Assembly (NCBI GenBank): GCA_026214975.1
Contig: JAOBSW010000381.1
Coordinates: 17,963-81,962, forward strand
Length of the DNA stretch: 64,000 nt
Reading direction: 5' to 3'
Source: Gentiana macrophylla
Taxonomy: Eukaryota; Streptophyta; Magnoliopsida; Gentianales; Gentianaceae
Shown here: positions 59,164-64,000 of the stretch, one piece after another
How positions within the stretch are numbered: position 1 is the first letter of the stretch
Layout of the letters: each line of letters opens with the position of its first letter
Position numbers and translations under genes: made by a program
The notes under the pieces: generated by a model
Database searches by the model: none
Told to the model about the DNA's origin: nothing
The model's input: the letters and a program-made list of their open reading frames with translations, nothing else

Positions 59164-59432
59164 CTCCCTCCGTTTTTATATATATATATGAGAGAATAAT
59201 CATCTGATTAAGAAAATAATTAATATGTGTATTGGAAATGTATTTTTTTATTGGAAATGTAAATGTTTTGTTGGTAAATGAGTTTTAGTATTGGGCGTGT
59301 TTTTATTGAAGATGTAAATATTTTGTTGGTAAAGGAGAAAAAATAATAAATGTTGTATTGAAAATGTAAAATAATGAGATAAATAAAAAAATGCAAAAAA
59401 ATGAAATGTAATGATACAAAAAAAGCGGAGAG
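59164..59432. mobile_element. Stowaway MITE (Tc1/mariner)
   Basis: 269 bp. The left end is CTCCCTCCGTTTTTATATAT and the right end, inverted, is CTCTCCGCTTTTTTTGTATC. TA flanks it at 59162-59163 and 59433-59434. No ORF. The terminal word and TA duplication are diagnostic of the Stowaway superfamily. Confidence 0.8.
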
Positions 59433-59434
59433 TA

Positions 59435-60103
59435 AATTAAGAAAATGATAATTGCATTGACTTTTATTAAAAAATATTAAAAATTTGAAAAGTGTAGTTG
59501 TGTATTGAATATGAAAGATTGATTGGTTGCGTGATCATACAAAGTAATATTAAAAGCGGAAATAGTATTAAAATATGTATTCAAATATAAGCTATAATGG
59601 ATAGAAAAGAATTGTTGATTTTGACAATGCAATGACGGTTAAATGAAGCAGGTGTAGTATAGTTTATCAAAGCGAATACCTCATTTGTTTTTTAAATGTT
59701 ATTTTGAGAATTTCTTTGTTTTTATTTATATGTCGTTTCTGATACCCAATTTTTATACAATTTTAAATGCATGAGGTGTGAAGAATTATTTTGTTATTTT
59801 CCCATTTTCTCAAATACATTAATCACTTTCTTAAAAACAAAATTTAACCATTTTTTGAGATACATTAATCACTTTTGAATCTGTGTAAATCTTTTTCTCT
59901 GAGCGGATAAAAAAACATGGAGATTAACAATTAATGGATTTAAATTGGATCCTTAACCCCTATCAAATTTTTAAAATTGATGATTTGTTGGTCCAAAACT
60001 TACACGGAACACGAAGGATCACGATAAAAATGATGTCGATTCTAGCACGTCCTCTTCTTAACAATGAATTGACCATCGGAAGGCAATGTACATTGACCAT
60101 GTG
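59435..60103. other. No gene seen
   Basis: AT-rich intergenic sequence. The 65-codon ORF at 59934-60131 runs into the LTR and is probably chance. Confidence 0.5.
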
Positions 60104-60876
60104 TGTAACATCCCGACTTTTGAAAGGGTAAAATAGTCATTGGGTGTTGTCACGCACGACCTAGTTATTATGTATCCCGATATATCTAATTAAAAAAGAC
60201 TTTTTTTATAGATATTACGAGAAATATAGGGACTACTTATTATAAGGATAATAATAATTGGTTTTATAAAAAAATTATTAATTAAGGAAATTAATTAATA
60301 AAGGGATTAATCAAGTATTTAAGAAATTAATCCCAATAATCTTCTCCTTTGATTCACGGCATATTTACGAAAAAACAAAAGAAGAGGCAGGCAACAACTT
60401 GAGGAGGTTTTGGAAAGAGGCGAATGTAATCTTCAACCGTGTGACCAATCATTTCATCTATTCAAGATGCGCAGAGAGAAAAGTGATCGATCACGAGGAG
60501 GCGCAACTTTGGAAAATAACATCTCTCAATTTAAGTAAGTTTCAGGTTTAAACCCTAGTTTTGGTATTCGTGAGAGTTCGATTCTTGAAAAATTAAGTAT
60601 CTTTCAATCCGTAGCTCTGCTTTTTCAGCCATGATTAGTCGAAACGATCGTCTTGGAGCATAGATCATTCTAAAAATAGTTTCACAGCAGTTAATCCAGG
60701 TAATCTACAGTTTTATACACTTTTAGTTTCGGTTTTGGCAAAGAAATAGGATTTTAGGGTTTCGTTGATCAAATAGGTTTTAGGGTTGAGGATCAACGAG
60801 TTGTTGTAGTTAGCAGCGTTTGCTTTCGGTTTCTTTGGGAATAAAAGGTGAACAATGCTCACGGCCTTAAGCGGGT

Positions 60877-61170
60877 GAAGGGTAGTGGAGGAAATTCATC
60901 GGACGATATCGCGTACGCAAGAGACCCGGGCTAATCGGTGCTAATCACCGTTAGTTAGCAAGTATATCTTGGTGATGTAAACGCCATGCACGGTGTCCTG
61001 AGTAATGGCGTAACCAAGATAAGCTAAGCTAGAAAGCGTTTAGTCATGGCGTGTCGATGGGCATGGTTGAACCACAGATTGAAGTCGGTCACCGTAAAGA
61101 TAATTAAATAATAATCCTAATAATAATCTTTCGTTGTATAACTTAGTTATTCATTAGCTTCTCACTTTTA
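60877..61170 (+). repeat. 290-bp duplicated segment, copy 1
   Basis: Starts GAAGGGTAGTGGAGGAAAT and ends AGCTTCTCACTTTT. Copy 2 is 61564-61850. The pair lies 687 bp apart in direct orientation and has diverged clearly. Confidence 0.85.
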
Positions 61171-61563
61171 CTAAGTACTTTGTACTTACCTACTTTCAAT
61201 AACATTAATTAAACATAAACAAGCGATTGAACTTGATTTAGTTCGATTAAAACACGAATGTACTCTTAAAGGGAGTTGAAGTTTGGATCCGTCGGAAAAG
61301 CATGAAAAGGCTTGTGCTTTGATGAATTAGCATTCATCAATATGCGTGTATTTTCTAGGCCTTGTCCGTGTCTAGTGGTATAAGTGCAGTAGGAGGGTGT
61401 GAGGAGCTTACTTGAAAACACTTAGGTGGCTAGTTAATTCACAATAATAATTACATAAGTGTAGTAAAAGCTTAAGCGTCACTTATTACTCGGTTGAGCA
61501 ACGATTCAAATCGGCGATGTGATACGTTCATAAAGGTGGACAAGCGCTCTTGGCTCAAAATTT

Positions 61564-61850
61564 GAAGGGTAGTGGAGGAAATCCATCGGCGTATATGCAT
61601 ACGAAGGAGATCAGGACTACGGTGCTAATCCGTAGTTGGCAAGTATATCTCGTGGTGGAATTTTCACCATGCATTGTAATCCTTGAGTAATGATGTAACC
61701 AAGATAAGCTAAGGTAGAAGCGTTTAGTAATGACATGTCGATGGGCATTGATTGAACAACTAGATTGAGTCGGTCTCGTAAAGATGATTAATAATCATAG
61801 TAATAACCTTTCATTGTATAATTTAGTTATTCATTAGCTTCTCACTTTTC
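61564..61850 (+). repeat. 290-bp duplicated segment, copy 2
   Basis: Second copy of 60877-61170. Shared blocks include CAAGTATATCT, AACCAAGATAAGCTAAG and TAGTTATTCATTAGCTTCTC. Confidence 0.85.
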
Positions 61851-61855
61851 CGCCA

Positions 61856-63649
61856 AGGAATTGTAAAGAGAATATCAAAAGTTTGAATAAGTAAAAGCGA
61901 CAAACAAGATTTTGAATGAAGAGGAAATGACATAGAATTGTCGGATAAAGTTTGATTTCAAAATTAATTCAAACCTTCAAAGGAAGTTTAAGCGATTATT
62001 GTGATTCAAATAAAGGTTCAAGATTGCCTTTACTCAAGAGGAATAGTGCCTTTGCCATGAGAATAAATGCTCGAGGTCATTCCTCGTGAGAGAATGGAAA
62101 AGTTAAAACAAAAAAGGCAGTCAACCGGTGTATCAAAATGGTAGCGAAGCGCCAAAAGCGAGGAAGATGTGAAGTCAAAAGGTGTATATGGCGGGTTCAT
62201 GGATCTAAATGGCTGAAAGAGAGTTAATTGAATGGTACAAGGTACATTAATCTGGATTGAAATTCAATAGAAGTTTTGGAGTTCAAATGTTGGTTGGCTA
62301 GATAGGTTCGGAAGGCATCTTGAAAATATCCTGTCTTTGACTCTACAAACTTGGACACTTTTTGACAAGTGTTTATTTTATTCTAAGACCTTTTGGTGTA
62401 CTCGTTTTGTCTCCATGGCTCCTTCATGTTGAGATTCTTGTTCTCTTTTGATTTCTATCTTTTTAGTCCATCCGGTGCTCGACCTTGCACCTTTACCTTG
62501 ATTTATGTTGTGTGATGTTACCATTAATGTCTCCACTTTCTCATGGCTTATATGAAGCTTATTACCATACTTTCAAGTTACCTCTGAAGTCTTCTGAGAC
62601 CACCGTGCCTTTGCGAAATTCCTCTCTCTCAAAAAAAAATCATCTGCAAGGTGTCTTTTGTTTTCCTTTTAGGTGGCTATCCCTTGTATTATGATACAAT
62701 GTCTCATTCTTGATTTGGAACCACCTCAACTTTCCCCAAACACGAAATCATCTTGTTTTGCTTATAACCAAGCAACCTTTCTTATTTCAAGTGCATTGTA
62801 TCATTCCTTGGCTTACTGGTTGACATACCTACCTAACTTGTCACTTTTCAATTTTATTTATTTTCCAAGCTAGCCCTAATTGGCATGAGGATTGGATCGA
62901 GGTATCAGAGAGAAAGTATGGCAATGCATGTTCTCCACGTGGGAGTCTCGAAGTCCTTCAACTATGATCCTTGTAGTTCTTGACAAGCTTGTGGTTCCAT
63001 GGTGGAAGTTGAGATCAAAGAAGTCAAGTGTGCGAGAAGTATGGTTTAGGCCGGGAAGATTCGACGCTTCGGGTATAGAGGCGGCGAACAAGCAAGAGTG
63101 TTGAACCGAAGCGATTGTAATATTCGAGGCAATTGATGAGTTCGTGAAGGAACAAGATGAAGATCCGGTTGTTTCGGTTACAATTGAGTGCGTTTGGAGC
63201 CCAACCAACCATTGGCCATGAAGTTAGATGAAGATAAGCGGCCGTCGGCATCGGAATCGACTTTGGGTTCGAATCTGGAAGATTGTGAAGGACAATGAAG
63301 AATGAAAACCTCGAGATGGCAAGTGCAGTTCATCTCGGGCGACCAAGATGTACAAGAGTTGGAAGCGATCTGCGATGATCTTCCATGAAGATAGAGATAG
63401 AAGAGCGTGAGTTCCTGGGATGAAGTGGAAGCGCAAGCGAATCACGAGACCAAAGTTGATACATCAAGCGCGTGAAGATTGAAGCGGTCGTCGCAACCTC
63501 AAGTTGGCTCAAGACAAGTAGAAGAGTTGGGAAGATGGAAGAAAGAAGAAGGCTGTAAGAGTTAGAAGAGCGCACGCTTCACAAAGTCCGAATTCAAGTA
63601 CACTGAGTTACCGCCGAGTTTAGGACGAAACTCCTCTTAAGGAGAGGAA
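61856..63649 (+). other. Internal region of the element, no coding domain recognised
   Basis: About 1.8 kb between the two LTR copies. I see no gag, protease, RT or integrase motif in any frame. It ends with a polypurine tract at about 63639-63648 (AAGGAGAGGA) directly before the 3' LTR. The layout CTCCTCTTAAGGAGAGGAA-TGTAAC is that of plant chromovirus-like elements. Probably a deletion derivative. Confidence 0.55.
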
Positions 63650-64000
63650 TGTAACATCCCGACTTTTACCGAAGGGTAAAATAGTCATTGGTTGTTGTCA
63701 CGCCGACACTAGTTATTATGTATCGATATATCTAATTAAAAAAGACCTTTTTTAGATGTTACGAAGAAATATAGGGACTACTTACTATAGGATAATAATA
63801 ATTGGTTTTTATGGAAAATTATTAATTAAAATTAATTAATAAAAGGGATTAATCAAGTAATTAAGGAAATTAATCCCAATAATCTTCTCCTTTGATTCAC
63901 GGCAAATTTACGAAAACAGCAGAAGAAGAGGGCAGCCGGCAACATGCGAGAGGTTTTGGAAAAGACCGAATGTAATCTTCAACCGTGTGACCAACTGCTC
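63650..64000 (+). repeat. Right LTR copy, cut by the window end
   Basis: Starts TGTAACATCCCGACTTTTACCG and follows 60104-60460 with scattered small indels. It continues beyond the window. Confidence 0.85.

Larger units (their letters stand above)
60104..61855 (+). repeat. Left LTR copy of a Ty3-like element (TGTAACATCCCG)
   Basis: Starts TGTAACATCCCGACTTTT and matches the sequence from 63650 onward across all 350 bp visible there. It is related, in inverted order, to the large solo LTR 45177-58582. The true right edge is not found: no CA plus primer site is evident. It contains a 290-bp direct duplication (60877-61170 and 61564-61850). Confidence 0.72.

Noticed and set aside
62485..63575. 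Short ORFs on both strands between the LTR copies
   Set aside because: No retroelement or host motif, and both strands are equally open; treated as non-coding internal region.
60104..64000. Cassandra-type TRIM because of the TGTAACATCCCG start
   Set aside because: I found no 5S rRNA-like promoter blocks in the LTR, and the LTR is far too long.
1..64000. CRISPR arrays, bacterial operons, tRNA or rRNA genes, endogenous pararetrovirus
   Set aside because: No regularly spaced identical repeats with unique spacers, no cloverleaf or rRNA cores recognised, and all RT regions have LINE, copia or Ty3 motif order.

Overview
This window looks like nuclear DNA from a flowering plant, probably a eudicot, taken from a repeat-dense (heterochromatin-like) region. 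The base composition is AT-rich. Almost every recognisable coding stretch belongs to a plant transposable element: Ty1/copia, Ty3 of the Athila/Tat type, LINEs with a DUF4283-type ORF1, a CACTA element, a TRIM and small MITEs. I find no intact host gene, no rRNA or tRNA gene and no CRISPR array. One short ORF at 19302-19583 may be a relic of a host exon. Nearly all element ORFs carry stops or frameshifts.

Layout. (1) 1-18.2 kb is a nested stack. A minus-strand LINE (12541-17569) was interrupted by a plus-strand Sirevirus-like copia element (2100-12540). The copia gag is cut by the 5' end of a minus-strand Athila/Tat element (1-2099). The copia 3' LTR is split by a 5.8-kb plus-strand LINE (6656-12458) with an 18-bp target-site duplication. 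The minus LINE itself carries a solo LTR (14407-16049) and a complete TRIM (17577-18043). (2) 18.3-25.5 kb holds MITEs, a fragment of a large LTR family, a solo copia LTR on the minus strand and a minus-strand Athila/Tat gag. (3) 25.5-30.3 kb is a second copia element: a complete 1.8-kb LTR, a primer-binding site, gag remnants, no pol, and the extra downstream ORF. (4) 31.1-44.3 kb is a Tat-lineage Ty3 element with gag, protease, RT, RNase H, a second archaeal-type RNase H and integrase on the plus strand. These are followed by about 5.6 copies of a 107-bp tandem repeat and then an antisense ORF resembling the 'putative gypsy type transposon' family. A LINE is inserted in the antisense ORF, and a partial LTR sits inside gag. 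(5) 45.2-58.6 kb is a large minus-strand LTR split by a 10.9-kb CACTA transposon (target duplication AGG). The CACTA in turn contains a copia element with two LTRs (target duplication GGTGG). (6) 59.1-64 kb holds a Stowaway MITE and two direct copies of an LTR related to the one in (5), with 1.8 kb of non-coding internal sequence between them.

The elements do not cooperate as a pathway. What they give is a relative insertion history that can be read from target-site duplications and interrupted frames. The most unusual architecture is the Tat element (tandem repeat plus antisense ORF plus internal LTR fragment). The most unexplained pattern is the array of GC-rich dyad motifs in otherwise AT-rich Athila/Tat-like LTRs, with a different motif in each family.
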